A stretch of DNA of 64,000 bases from Vanessa cardui (lineage: Eukaryota > Arthropoda > Insecta > Lepidoptera > Nymphalidae). The DNA lies in contig NC_061134.1 in NCBI RefSeq assembly GCF_905220365.1, forward strand, positions 14,683,263-14,747,262, read 5' to 3'. A program made the translations under genes and the position numbers. The notes beneath the pieces are model-generated. The model saw nothing but the letters and a program-made list of their open reading frames with translations, ran no database searches and was not told where the DNA came from. The stretch's first letter is position 1. Each line of letters opens with the position of its first letter. Positions 26,838 to 38,817 of this stretch are shown one piece after another.

Positions 26838-27189
26838 TGGAACTCCTATACGGCTCGCAGTTAGGGTGCGATATGGGGCAGAATTTCTTACTATCTTTAA
26901 TCAAATTTTGTGTATGTGATGTGATGTCATATGATGTACGAAATATAGTTGGTCTTTTTCAAAGTTTTTTTGCTGAGTTCGATTACAGCTCTTTCGAGGG
27001 ATCCTTGTAGTTTACGCCGCGTGACGTATTAAATCCGCATTTTCGAAAGTCTATTTTTGCTTTATGCGCAAGTTTCCTTTGAAATTGTCCTCGAAGTAGT
27101 TTCTGACTCATATAAACGGAACGCTTAATCTATCCATATTAAAAAAAAATAGTTAGTCAACATCAGCTTCACTTAAAAGCAAAAAATAA

Positions 27190-27790
27190 ATAAAAATTTT
27201 AACAAAAAGAAAAACCGACTTCAAACAAAACACTATTTTAAAACAAATGAATATGCACGAAAAAGTAATAAAAATAATTGCGTATTCAACATATTTTTTA
27301 GAGTCTTCCTAAGTTAAATGAAATGAAAAATATTAGACTACTTAAAAGTCGATTAACGATTATATCATGTAGTTATAATTATTGTTATATTTGGAGTCGG
27401 TGTCAGCCAATAAAACCCTACAGTATATCTATCAAAAAACATTACGAGAATACTTTAACAAAATGTTTTTTACAAATTACCTTTTATACAATAATATACT
27501 GGATCAATCAAGGGGCTCGTATCGCTTCTTTGTTTTGATTGTTGGGGCAAGGGCACCGTGGCTGACACCGGCTCCAAATATACCAATAACTATAACTACA
27601 TGATATATTTAATCGACGTTAATCGACTTTTAAGTAGTCTAATATTTTTCATTTCATTTAACTTAGGAAGACTCTAAAAAATATGTTGAATACGCAATTA
27701 TTTTTATTACTTTTTCGTGCATATTCATTTGTTTTAAAATAGTGTTTTGTTTGAAGTCGGTTTTTCTTTTTGTTAAAATTTTTATTTATT
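27190..27790. repeat. Large inverted repeat (about 220-bp arms) of composite copy B
   Basis: The arms run from AAATTTTAACAAAAAGAAAA to GGAGTCGGTGTCAGCCA and back. Transcription through it would give a long hairpin RNA. Confidence 0.85.
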
Positions 27791-28030
27791 CAAGAATCCA
27801 TAATAAATCTTATAGATTTATTCAGGCTCTCGACCTCTCGAATTATGTCGCATCAATTTCATGTGTGTTGTTTGTTTAGGGTTTGTCCTCTTGGGGTTGG
27901 AATAGATTAAAGATCTATTCACTTACGAAGACGTGCCCTCCTCTTTAAATTATTATTGGCGGGCGTGGCGTGTTAGTACGAGCGACTGACGCTCGTGCGC
28001 TTAATTTTGACTCAGATTAAAGTCATAAAA

Positions 28031-28222
28031 AATCATCATCATCATCAGCCCAAGTTTTCTCCACTGCCGGACATAGGCCTCTCCAAGCGCACGCCACTGT
28101 GGTCTTTCTCCGGCTACTCGCATCTAACTCCTGGCTGCCGTCTTGCGTATGTCGTCACTCCACCGTGTCTGAGGAAGTCCTACACTATGTTTGCCTAGAC
28201 GCGGTTTCCACTCTAGAACACG
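28031..28222 (-). pseudogene. RTE-type LINE 3' end
   Basis: The minus strand encodes a degenerate reverse-transcriptase C-terminus (EWKPRLGKHSVGLPQTRWSD, DDIRKTAA, then RPQWRALGEAYVRQW), followed by a short ATG-repeat tail, as in insect RTE-clade LINEs. It is 5'-truncated and not functional. Confidence 0.78.
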
Positions 28223-30094
28223 ACAAAATAAAACTTATTCAATTTTATTTTGTTAAAAATTAACTACTCTACTGCGGCGCCTCCGTGAGTGAGTACACAT
28301 GACAGTACGGTTATATACTGCGCGCTTCAAGTTCTGCTGGCGCGACGCCAGTTTCACTCGAATACAGCAATATGTTGTTGGGTGGGAGGATGATTAGTGA
28401 GTTTGCGAAGCACGCTCGGAACCATTCTGATGAGACAAGACATATCTTTGCCATCCGTTTGCCAAGCACGAACTATACGAATAATCGTATACCTGACTCG
28501 AAGAGAAAAATGACGAGTCATAGCAGTCGAATACGCCGTTCTGTAATAGTTTGCTTTGTTACCAGAACGAAAAGTGTTAACAATGAGGGTTGATCCGTTG
28601 CGTCACAATCTATACATTGATATATTTATATATACACGCATATATACAGACTTGTAATAATGGCCGCAGCTGTGATTTGTTGACCTAAACAGGCACGGTA
28701 AAGTATTTTGTAGTACTGATAAGTTAAATTTTGAAAGCTATATTTTTACATATTACATAACCTTCTCGAGTAGTGCCTCGAGCCTTAAAGAACTAAGAGA
28801 TCCGTACTTAAAACTATTAACAATGTTCGAAATAAAACTCTATCAAAGAAACACTGTCATGATAACGTATGCCCAAATTCCTTAAGAGTTTAAAACTAAA
28901 TATCTCGAATAATTTGATTCTCTTATAGAAGCATTCCGTTGTCGTTGTTGTCTCATATAAAAAGGATTAAATTTGACCTAAAAATATCAACAAAATTGAT
29001 TCAATTCCAAACAATTTACAAGGGAACCTCTGTACGTATTTATGTAAAAAAGCTAATCAAACATTCCACTGCCGGCCACGCGAACATGCCGAGCAGTAAT
29101 TAAGTGTCATGTCCGTCGTTAGGTCAGCCAGGCGGAAATCTAATTTGCAAATGTTATTGTCGCGCTGAAATGAAGCGTTTCAAGAATCAGAACAAGCAAA
29201 CGATGTCGTGTTGCAGCTCGCGCACGCGGTCGCGTTACATGAACTCAAATATACTAAATAGTATTGAAAAACTTTGGTGCGATTTTGTTTGTCATCACAA
29301 AGGATACAATTGTTCTCTGTCCAGCTGTTTTGATAGAAAATGAAGCCTCCATGGGATCACTTTCGTGTCAGCCACGGCTTGTTTTTGCCAAATCACACAG
29401 GACGCTAACATTTTATTTTTGAGAGTTATGTAGAGTTCGGTTAACCATTCACGATATGCTGCGGAGGAACGACCCATCTTTAAATTATAAGATACAATAT
29501 AAGTCGATATACGATATAAGTCTACAGCGCCGAATGACACCTCACATGACACTGTTCTCCTCACTCTCGGCGTGAAAAATACCATATGTTTTGTAAGTTT
29601 TCTAATTTCTACTATTAATGATTTTCATTGTAGAATTAATAAAACAAACGAATTTTACTACACATTTTTCAACATAATATATATTTAGTCTATTGTACCT
29701 GTGTAGTGTGGACTATAAACTTTTTTTTTGTATCGTAACTGCGCGAAAAGGTCGGAGGCAGTCCCCGCGCGACTCCGCCTCACTTTAATAATTTAAATAA
29801 AACCCGTCGTTGCGACACTATACACTGGGGTCAACAAACTTTATATACAAATAAATAAAAAGTAAATGCTGGTGCCATTGATAAATCGCGATATAAGGGT
29901 GAAAGATAACTTTTTACGTCAAATTTATAATGAAATCCTTAAGGATTAATTTTATGACGTTTATCTCTATGACTAATCTCTAGAATTAATTCTAATAACG
30001 CACTGCACGAGCCTCACGGCCCGCGGCATAAACATCGCAGCGAAATTATTGTTGGTTGCCTCGTGTATTGAATTATTTATGTTGAGTAGCGCCT
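28223..30094. other. No gene seen
   Basis: Includes GC-richer stretches at 28270-28350. Open frames at 28372-28593 and 29104-29343 lack recognisable domains. Confidence 0.45.
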
Positions 30095-30600
30095 GATCGA
30101 CCTCAGCCCTAGGTTACAGGAATGGAAGCTTCCATGAGCGAAACGATGAGTCAGCAGATACAACTTGATACTCGCGGCAGTACCACGCTGCATACCTTCG
30201 GATTGCAGCCAAATAGACCAGCACGCCAGCGGCAATATCACTCTCTCACTTAAACTTGGCCTTTCGCTTTTCTTCCGGTGCGTGAGAGTCTCGAAAACAC
30301 GATCATTTCGCCGCCATCCACCTATGATCATGATGGTTGAGCAGAATTTGGTTTTATTACCCCTGTCAGGGAGTTCCATCCATGGCCATCCATACCCAGG
30401 ACGTCCACAACCTGAGCATGGTAACCGGTAGGCCTTACAGAAGATACGGATACCAACTGAGTACGGTCATATTATACAGAACAAAGTATGATCGATGATG
30501 CGACGCCCACTCATATCACAAGGAGGGCATTAAAGTCCCTTGGATTACCACCCCTAGAGAAGGGATACAATGATGAAGGGACAAACTGCGATCGAAACGC
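30095..30600. other. Unidentified block of roughly balanced base composition
   Basis: GC content is visibly higher than in the flanks, and open frames overlap on both strands (30077-30379 minus, 30165-30431 plus). No domain is recognised. A decayed transposon or a processed gene fragment are both possible. Confidence 0.35.
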
Positions 30601-33600
30601 GATTTTAAATTGTTAAAATAACTCAATGCAAATTATATAATTGTCTGTCAGTATGTCCATAGAATGTATGTATGAATTGTATGTAATGTTTGAATGAATT
30701 AATGAATTATTATATGACAATTATAAAAACAAAGCGCAGACACGCCAAGCAAGACTTTTGTTATTTGTATAGAGCGCGGTGCGGCGCGGTGCGGTGCGCT
30801 CTACGAGCGCAGGATGTTTGTTTGCTCGGTTGTTGGTTACCGAAGCATCCGTTCTCCTGCGATGGTACACAATCTTTCCGGTTCGCATGTTCCAGTATAA
30901 CTGTTTCCTGCAAATATTTTCTACTGGCCTTATATTACTTCTGGTATTACTTTTAGATATTTGAAATATCTGTCAACATATCATACATATCATATCAGTA
31001 TCAAATAAATCATAACAAAATTTCCTGCCGTATTGTGTTTTTAAATTCTTCATCATCTAATATGAGTTAGTGATATTACTGTATCTTCCTGAATATTAAT
31101 GCATAAAAATAATTGATCGATAGATGGTCACTTTCCATAAAAGGTATATATATGAGATGATTACGTACCAGCTAAAGAAAGTGTAAATATTATACTGTCA
31201 CATGTAACACTTGGAAAAGTAAGTACGGCCTCTGGGGCTCGCGCCGTCCCTTCCCGAGCCGCCTCGCGGGCCAGAACGCGACGCGTTGTTTTAATGAACT
31301 GTCAAACGTGACGTAGGTATGTTTCAGAAGCTGTTTAAATTACGAAATTACGCCATAATTACTGAATCGAAGAGTGACATTTGATCGTAACAGTCTTTAA
31401 TATTTATCGTCTCAATTGCTATTTACTTTTTGTACTCACGAATAGTATGTGCTAACGTCTCCATTAAAAACAGATAAAAGGTGTATTATTCTAAATTATT
31501 AAATTTCGTAGGACGCTGTCAAAGTCGGTATTGTCGGCCACATCGGCACAGAACCGACGCGTATTGGTTGCGGAGAACGAAGGATAATAAATATGAAAAT
31601 GCGACTAAAATATTACAAGCGATCCGAAGTATACACCTCCCCAGATGTATGTGTAATATTTGTGCCAACGCCAACGCCAGCAAAAGCACTTTGTAATATC
31701 CCTAATAACGAAACCCGATTCTTACGCTGACTGTTATTGCTTAACACGGTCATCGACATTACATTCATAAAATATAATCTATTTATCTTGTAGAACAAAT
31801 GTTCCTTGAATAATGAACAATACCAGGGTTTGATGACAAGAGATGAAAACTACAATGGAATTATTTATATTGTACCAATGAGTAGCTTTTCTCTCGCATG
31901 CTTGTTCTAATTATTTATATAACTTCATTCATTCATTTTCTCAAAAAAGATAGAATAATACCCATCAATTCCACAACATTCATTAGTATTTTCGTTCTTT
32001 ACGATTGCTATTGTATGAACAACAAAATGTTGCTCCTTCATTTATATAATGAAGAGAATAAAATGTCACGGCAGTTAATTAATGGATAAATGAGATACGA
32101 TTATAAATACAACGGTCGAGCTGATTGCGGACCGAATTTCGTGTAATTCGATTGAAACTGAATGTTCGTGATGTAGTTAACGAGGTTTGCGTCTGGCGCC
32201 GTCCTCACCGGAGCGCCCGCACCGCACCTGCCACGTGCGCGCTGCACCAACACACTGAACCAGCAGTAGCACCAGCGATTGATTGATCGTATGAAATGTT
32301 CCGAGTGTGTCGCCTCGCATCAGATTAATTATAAAAACGAGACAGTAATTATCACGATGTTTTATTAAAGCACCTGTAAGTATCGGACCAAGGATGAATC
32401 TTCAACTGCAACTACTTATACAAAATATACTTTATTCTAGTAGGCTTTTACTAGCACTTTTGAATTGTCATTTTACTAACTAAACATATCGAGTTAAGCT
32501 ACACTTTTCACTGTCAGTTACGACGCCTCCCTGCAGGCCGTTTGGGTGCGGATTATCTCAACCAATGGTCCAACTACCAAAAGTCAGTACATGTAATATT
32601 GCCGTGTTACAGCTGTTACATTGAGTGATCCAGTGTAATTAATCGTGCGACGGTTATAAAGTGCAATAATATCATCATTGTATTGTAGTACCATTACTGT
32701 AATTACTATTGACGATGGTAGTGACCGTGCACCGTCTCTTAACCTGATTGCTAATATTATTTTCAAAATTGAGTCTCTAACGTTAGTCCTATGTCCGATT
32801 ACAGTCATTGTAATAGTAATTTCCACAAAATTTAATACGTCAACCCAATACACGCAACGAGCTCGCCAAGCGCTGGCGGCAGCCGGTCATATGGCATCTG
32901 ACGCAGTCGTCCGGTCCACCTTCGGTCGCCTCGTCGCAGTCGATATCCATATTTTATTTTTAAAAGTCAATTACAGAATATATATACGTAAAGGGTCACT
33001 TAAAGCAAACATCTGACCGAAATTATTATTTATGGAGGTCGAAACGACATTACATTAAGAGATATAGTCCGCTTCATAACGATGTTTGCGGCGTTGTGTT
33101 TGATTTATTTTATTCGTAAACAAATATATTATGCATTGAATTAATATAACTCTAATCTTAAATTTATTTCATCTAATACAGCACTAAGTCCGTACTCTCT
33201 TATGGAAGCAGATCGCGGTTTAAGTTATCGCTTTAATATCCTGCGAAACTATGTCAGAATCTGCGGAACTAATTCACTATTTAATAAACGGAATGGATCT
33301 GATCGTATAATTTCCAAGTTTGACTCAAGTTTGCAAGTGCGGGGCTTCGTAGACTGCGATGAAATCGCTTGAAAATTACATGTCTTTTGAATTTGGATGA
33401 AAAAATCCCAGTTAATCTCCAATTCTTATATGTTCTGGCCTCTTGGCCAGTGTGAACTTAAAATGAAGTAAACACATAAAACACATTAAAAACAATCGAC
33501 GACCTCCATCATTGAAACATTAAAACAATTCTACGCGTTGCCAAACCTCAAAATGAAATGACAATATAATATTTATAGTCATTACATTAGCCTTATTATA

Positions 33601-34146
33601 AAAGAAGTCCATGTTTTATACAATTTATGAAATTTATGAAACGAATCTATAAAAAAAATAATAATTTGTAGGTTTCAGTTGTGTTTTCAGGTATCAGCTT
33701 ACTTCACGGAAAAAGATTTTGGTATTTTTAACGTTTCTACAACTGAATCGATATCCGTTATATTTTATTTACAGCGTTAAGCAAACTATCTCGGTTCCGT
33801 GAACCCCATTTATAATATTAAAAACATTCGACGAAATGAGGCTTTTCGATCACAGAGCGCTCTATGATTTCGCACCGCGAGGCGCAACAATCGCGGCGCT
33901 GCGGAGTCGTCGGCAGAAATAATATCGAGAGGAAAAAGAAGTAACTGACTTACACTTAATTGAAAAGCGACTTTTAATTGTTTTGCAGAAATCACTTCCC
34001 ACTGCGTTCCGGATTCCTTTAGTTGCTTGAAATTAAATTCTGCTTTAGCGTATTGTTAATTCACCGCCGTATTTACTTTAAAACGTTTGAAAGTAAGCAG
34101 AAAGTTTGCTGGCGAGAACATAAGTAGCTTTCACATTATTTTATTA
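30601..34146. other. No gene seen
   Basis: Contains a GC-rich hairpin-prone stretch at 30769-30803 (TAGAGCGC ... GCGCTCTA), CpG patches at 31225-31285 and 32190-32255, and overlapping open frames on both strands at 32584-33016 without a domain. Confidence 0.45.
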
Positions 34147-34385
34147 ACCTCCATAGTCGAGTGGTGTGTACACCGGTTTTCATGGGTACGCCACTCCGAG
34201 GTCCCGGGTTCGATTCCTGGCCGAGTTCTAGGTTCTATGTTGTCTTGGGTCTGGGTGTTTGTGGTACCGTCGTTACTTCTGATTTTCATAATACAAGTGC
34301 TTTAGCTACTTACATTGGGATCAGAGTAATGTATGTGATGTTGTCTCATATTTATTTATTTATAATTATTATTTATTTATTTAAT
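34147..34385 (+). mobile_element. tRNA-derived SINE
   Basis: tRNA-like head with A box TAGTCGAGTGG (34154-34164) and B box GGTTCGATTCC (34207-34217), then GTTGTCTTGGGTCTGGGTGT, AGTGCTTTAGCTACTTACAT and a TTTATTTATT-rich tail. The boxes are intact, so polymerase III transcription is possible. It looks like a little-changed copy. Confidence 0.87.
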
Positions 34386-36101
34386 TAAAATACAAAACAG
34401 TGCTAGTAGTTAAGAATAATAAATATACAAGTTTTTGTCAGTAAATACACCTTCGTAGGTCGTAACGTTCTCGGATCTGGCGTCACGGTACCGCGCTACA
34501 ATTTCTAGTAAAAACGTTTGTGCACTTGTGAACATTTATGCAGTAAGGTAGGCAAGGGTGAAGACTGCGGACGTGTCGCCGGTACAACTAATCAATTAAT
34601 GCGACCTGGTCACGTGCTTCACTTCCCATAATTACTGATTATCAGAAAATCTACTACAGCATGACTTCAATTTGTAATTTATTTAACAATTGCACTAAGT
34701 TTATTATTTTTAAGATAAGGTTTTATTATCCTAAGAAAGGCCGATGTTTGTGCGGCAAAGAATTCTGACAATCGTTTCGTAAATGTTGTTGTGAAAAAAG
34801 TCTTTGATGAAATGTATTTTGCGAGAATTGAATACAATATTGTACTGACAGTATACAGAAAATTATTTAGTCCCGAAATAAATATGATTTCCTTCATAAA
34901 CGATTCTTACAAATTTATTTCTTAAGCGTTTTGCAGTTGACCGCCGTTCGGCCCTATTCAAATGAAAATTTGTATAAAACTCGACTATCTCCTACTTACA
35001 TTATTACACACATACGTACTATATAAGTTTTATCTTATTGTAAATTTAGCACAAATAGACTCGTGATGACATATGATTAACATATTGGTAGTTTTATGTT
35101 TATACTACTGTTACAGCGGTTGTGTAAACTAATTTGTAAAAACAAAAATAATTGTAAAATAATGGTAATATTAGTAAATAATATTTAAATGGATATTTTT
35201 TCTTCAGTGGAACGAACGTGTTCACAACCCTCAGGATTCCAGATCCAGGGAAGTTGCGAACCGACAAAATACACAGCGGGACGTACGCGTCCGTTTTAAG
35301 AGATGTGTGCATTCGACAGCGGATGTAGTCATAAGAGATTAGATACATGCATACAGGTATTTAAACTTTGACTATTCATTTTATTCGGGGCGTTAAAAGT
35401 TTAGAGAGGACAAAGTCACGAATGTTCGAATGTAACTTAGTTGTTAAGCTCCTGCGGTCGCTTTGAAAACTCGCCTCCGTTTAATTCGTGCTCTGACTGT
35501 TTACATTTAAAAGTTGTTCATATCTGAACTTTTACAAGAAATAAAAAACGTCAAGTTCAGCAATTTTAAGGCACGGCCACTGTTTTCTTTGACGTAGAAA
35601 TTTGTATTATTTCACTCCAACATATTTCCCGACTCGCGTACTACGAGTATGAGCGTCTTTGAGCAAATGCTCCGACCGTTACGAGTCTAATAATTTCATT
35701 TTAATTATTTGTGCTTTGATATTGCAAAGTAATATAATATTTTAAGGACACTGCGTCGCTTATGTCAAATATAATAACTCCTGAGAGTTGAACTACGTAA
35801 CAAATGATTATTGCATTCCAACAAATTATTTGTTACCGTTAGAGTCCCTTTAGAACGAATACTGTATTCTTTTTTCTTAATGAAAAAATATACGTAATGG
35901 ATTTATGTCGTTAGTCGTTAATTTATGTTATTAAAAGTCAAATCACATATTTATTACAGAGACGAAACCAAAGTAACGGTTTTCAGCTTTTTACAGCTCT
36001 TCCCGGTCTCATACCAATATTGTACGTAGTATTAAAAACAATTATGTTACAACCACGTGTCATCTTTTTACACAGCGTACCATCGGCAATTTTAGTATAG
36101 T
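34386..36101. other. No gene seen
   Basis: AT-rich with scattered GC-richer runs. No exon or repeat recognised. Confidence 0.5.
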
Positions 36102-36330
36102 ACGACACAGCTTAGATATAGTATCGACAAATTCAATAAAACCGATTAATGCCTATTTACTAAACCAATAGAAATAGCTCCCTATCGCGCCATTCGATGC
36201 TATTCGTCAATTCAACGCGAGAAAGCAAGAGCATTATTACGTTTGTGTAAAGATCATATTCACACATATTAATATTAATAATTTGGGATTAATATTAATA
36301 ATTTGGGATGGCGCACTTAATTCGGATGGA
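36102..36330 (-). mobile_element. Second copy of the 9641-9968 MITE, truncated
   Basis: On the minus strand it shares CATCCGAATTAAGT, ATATGATCTTTACACAAACG, GGCGCGATAGGGAGCTAT-like sequence and the terminal AAGCTGTGTCGT with the 9.6-kb copy. One terminal repeat is missing, and an internal 20-base unit (ATTAATATTAATAATTTGGG) is duplicated in tandem at 36268-36309. Confidence 0.75.
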
Positions 36331-38713
36331 ATCGGCTTTACGCTACGCTTTTTTTATACGAGTACATAAAAAGGGAGTCGCGTGACGTATGAGCTCAACA
36401 CAACTCGCAGTGCCCGTACGTCGTGCAGGCGCCGAAGTTTCCGCAGAAGTTTCGACAGTAACTTGTAATGAGCCGGCGTTAGTAACTAAAGCCTCTCGTT
36501 CATCAATTTCCTCTCCAACTATGTCGGTGGATCTTCACTCGTGTATCCTGTTATAGTTCCTGCGCTATAAATCTCAAACTATAAGTTGTAGTGTTTTATA
36601 AGTTCTGATGCATATTGTTTTTGGGAGAATGGAAGATCGAATCGAATTCCTTTATTCAATATAAAAGCACTATAATACTTACTTACTGCTTGTCAAATAC
36701 TGAAAATAAAGTATTCGAGAAGAGCCGGAAAAGAAATTCTGCGGTTTTTTTGTCAATTTATGATTATTCACAAATGTTGAATGTCGAAAAAATCCAGTAG
36801 ATCGTTTCATTGTCCAGTTACTGTCATAGCAAGTTTGTGTTTTACTTTCTTACAAAATCGTTACGTTCAATATAGAGATAACATAACATTACATTATACA
36901 TGTACAATGTACAATGTACATTTACCTACACATATTGAAATTTAACAGTTAGTATCCCGATTTATTTCAATTGACGCCTTAATGATGCTTCTGCTCATAT
37001 GTCAGTTCTTAGGTTACAAATTTTACGAATAGCCCTCTTTAGAATAAATATCGTATCGATAGCGTCTAAGTTACCCTAACACATAATACCGTATGACATT
37101 ATATTGTAAAAGTATCTGAAATATACTAAGCGAGCAAGATCGGTAAACAGTCTATTATTTTTAACCTCAAATACATGCACGCAAATTAATCGTGTAAAGT
37201 AAGTTACGCCAACCATTTACTCTATCGCCAAAAAATAAGACGTTGTATTTCTGAATTCCAGTTTTTAGGGCGCGCTTCCAGTAACGGGCACGAGGGACGT
37301 CGCTCCGAGACCTCGGATTCGGCGGCGCGTTGTCGCCGTGTGAGCGTGTTTACATTCCTTACACCGTCTCGGATAAAGGCGAACATTTCACAGCCGGCGG
37401 TAAGCCCGTAACCGCACGACTCATTTCCTAAAATTAACCAATAATAAGATATTGTATTGCTTATTATAATTAAATACAAGATGACAGCATTAATTCTACT
37501 ATAAGCCGGCTTACACCGATTCTATTAATGATCGATGAGAAACAACATGTTTATTAGGATATAACATCGAAATGTTTAATATTCAAATTATAAATTTGGC
37601 ACAGGACGGGAACAGCCTAATACGCCGATGTCTGCCTTTCCGATGTCAGTTACCTCGAAACGAATCATGACATGTAACTTAGTTACAAGATCAAGAATAT
37701 TCGTATATCTGGTTAGCATTGCTCGATTGTCAGCCGCCGCGTCTCAGCTTTTAAATTGGATATGATATTAAACCGGCTCGCGACGACACGCTCGACGCGT
37801 CTCACGAGATCGCGGCGTCACGGGACTACAAATTATTCGTCGTTCGGGATTACATTTTTATATATTTAATAATATAATACTCGTCTGACGGAGATTAAGA
37901 CATTCATTTCCATTTCGAACTCACGTGGAGATCGAAATGCAGTGGAACTCGAGTAGAGTTAATTATTCACGTCGTCACGTGCGATGTGCGTACCGAAGCA
38001 GGAGCGGACGCGCGGGCGGCCTGCACCGCGACCCGGAGCGGAGAGAATCCTATTGCAGAGCCCAACAATCCTTTGAACGTTAGCACAATATTAGTGAAGT
38101 TGTTTCGTATTTCAGTCGAAAAAGTATTAATTTAATAGTATATACGTCGGGACTATAACACAACTTCAGTAGGAATACAGTCATATAGAAAAACCAAAGT
38201 AAAAAGAAACCGAAAGTTCAAAGTGAGAGTTTCCGCGCTACATAAAAGATACTTCGGTTGACAAAGGACGTAAAGGACATTCTGCATAAACTTTTTATTT
38301 TAATGCAGTCACACTGAGTACTTTACGCTCTTTTATTCTTGAATATTTTCTTTGAAATTCTTGCTAAATGTGTCATAATTATGACCTACATTCCATGAGT
38401 ATTTTAATTAATTCTCTACGTAGCGTAAAACAAATTCGCTGTTGTATTGACGTGATAAGTTTAGTGCAAATTGTATATGACACTTTGTTCATTCTTATCA
38501 ACACCAATAAAATATAGTCGTTTGGCTATAAAATGAATAATTAAAATTTTACGGTCTTTTATTTAAAATATTTTATAAATTGACAGCTAAAGGGTTCGAT
38601 ACCGTTTTGTGCTAGACTCAAGTCTCACTCACAAGCTGTTGTGTCTATTATCCAAATGACTTTGTAAGTAAATGATTGTAATTATATTTTACTCTGCGAT
38701 GTTTAAAAATGAA
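36331..38713. other. No gene seen; several CpG-rich patches
   Basis: CpG-rich patches lie at 36370-36480, 37265-37345 and 37975-38050. They could be regulatory or leader sequence of the downstream gene, but nothing shows this. Open frames are short. Confidence 0.4.
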
Positions 38714-38817
38714 GAATCCGAAACGGTGGTAGTGTTTAATTATTGACGATTCAAAAACGCTTCATTGTGAAGTTTACTGGAATAAAATTTATTTGATTTG
38801 ATTTTGATTTGATTTGA
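38714..38817 (+). mobile_element. Non-LTR retrotransposon 3' tail, second copy
   Basis: GAATCCGAAACGGTGGTAGT, GACGATTCAAAAACGCTTC and AATAAAATTTATTTGATTTG with a GATTT-repeat end match 24104-24195. Confidence 0.7.

Larger units (their letters stand above)
26068..27790 (+). mobile_element. Composite foldback element, copy B
   Basis: Same order as copy A. The foldback is complete here: arms 27190-27409 and 27559-27790 with a loop of about 149 bases containing CTACAGTATATCTATC and GGGGCTCGTATCGCTTC. Copy B is closer to copy C than to A; for example both carry TGTATGTGATGTGATGTC where A differs. Confidence 0.85.
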
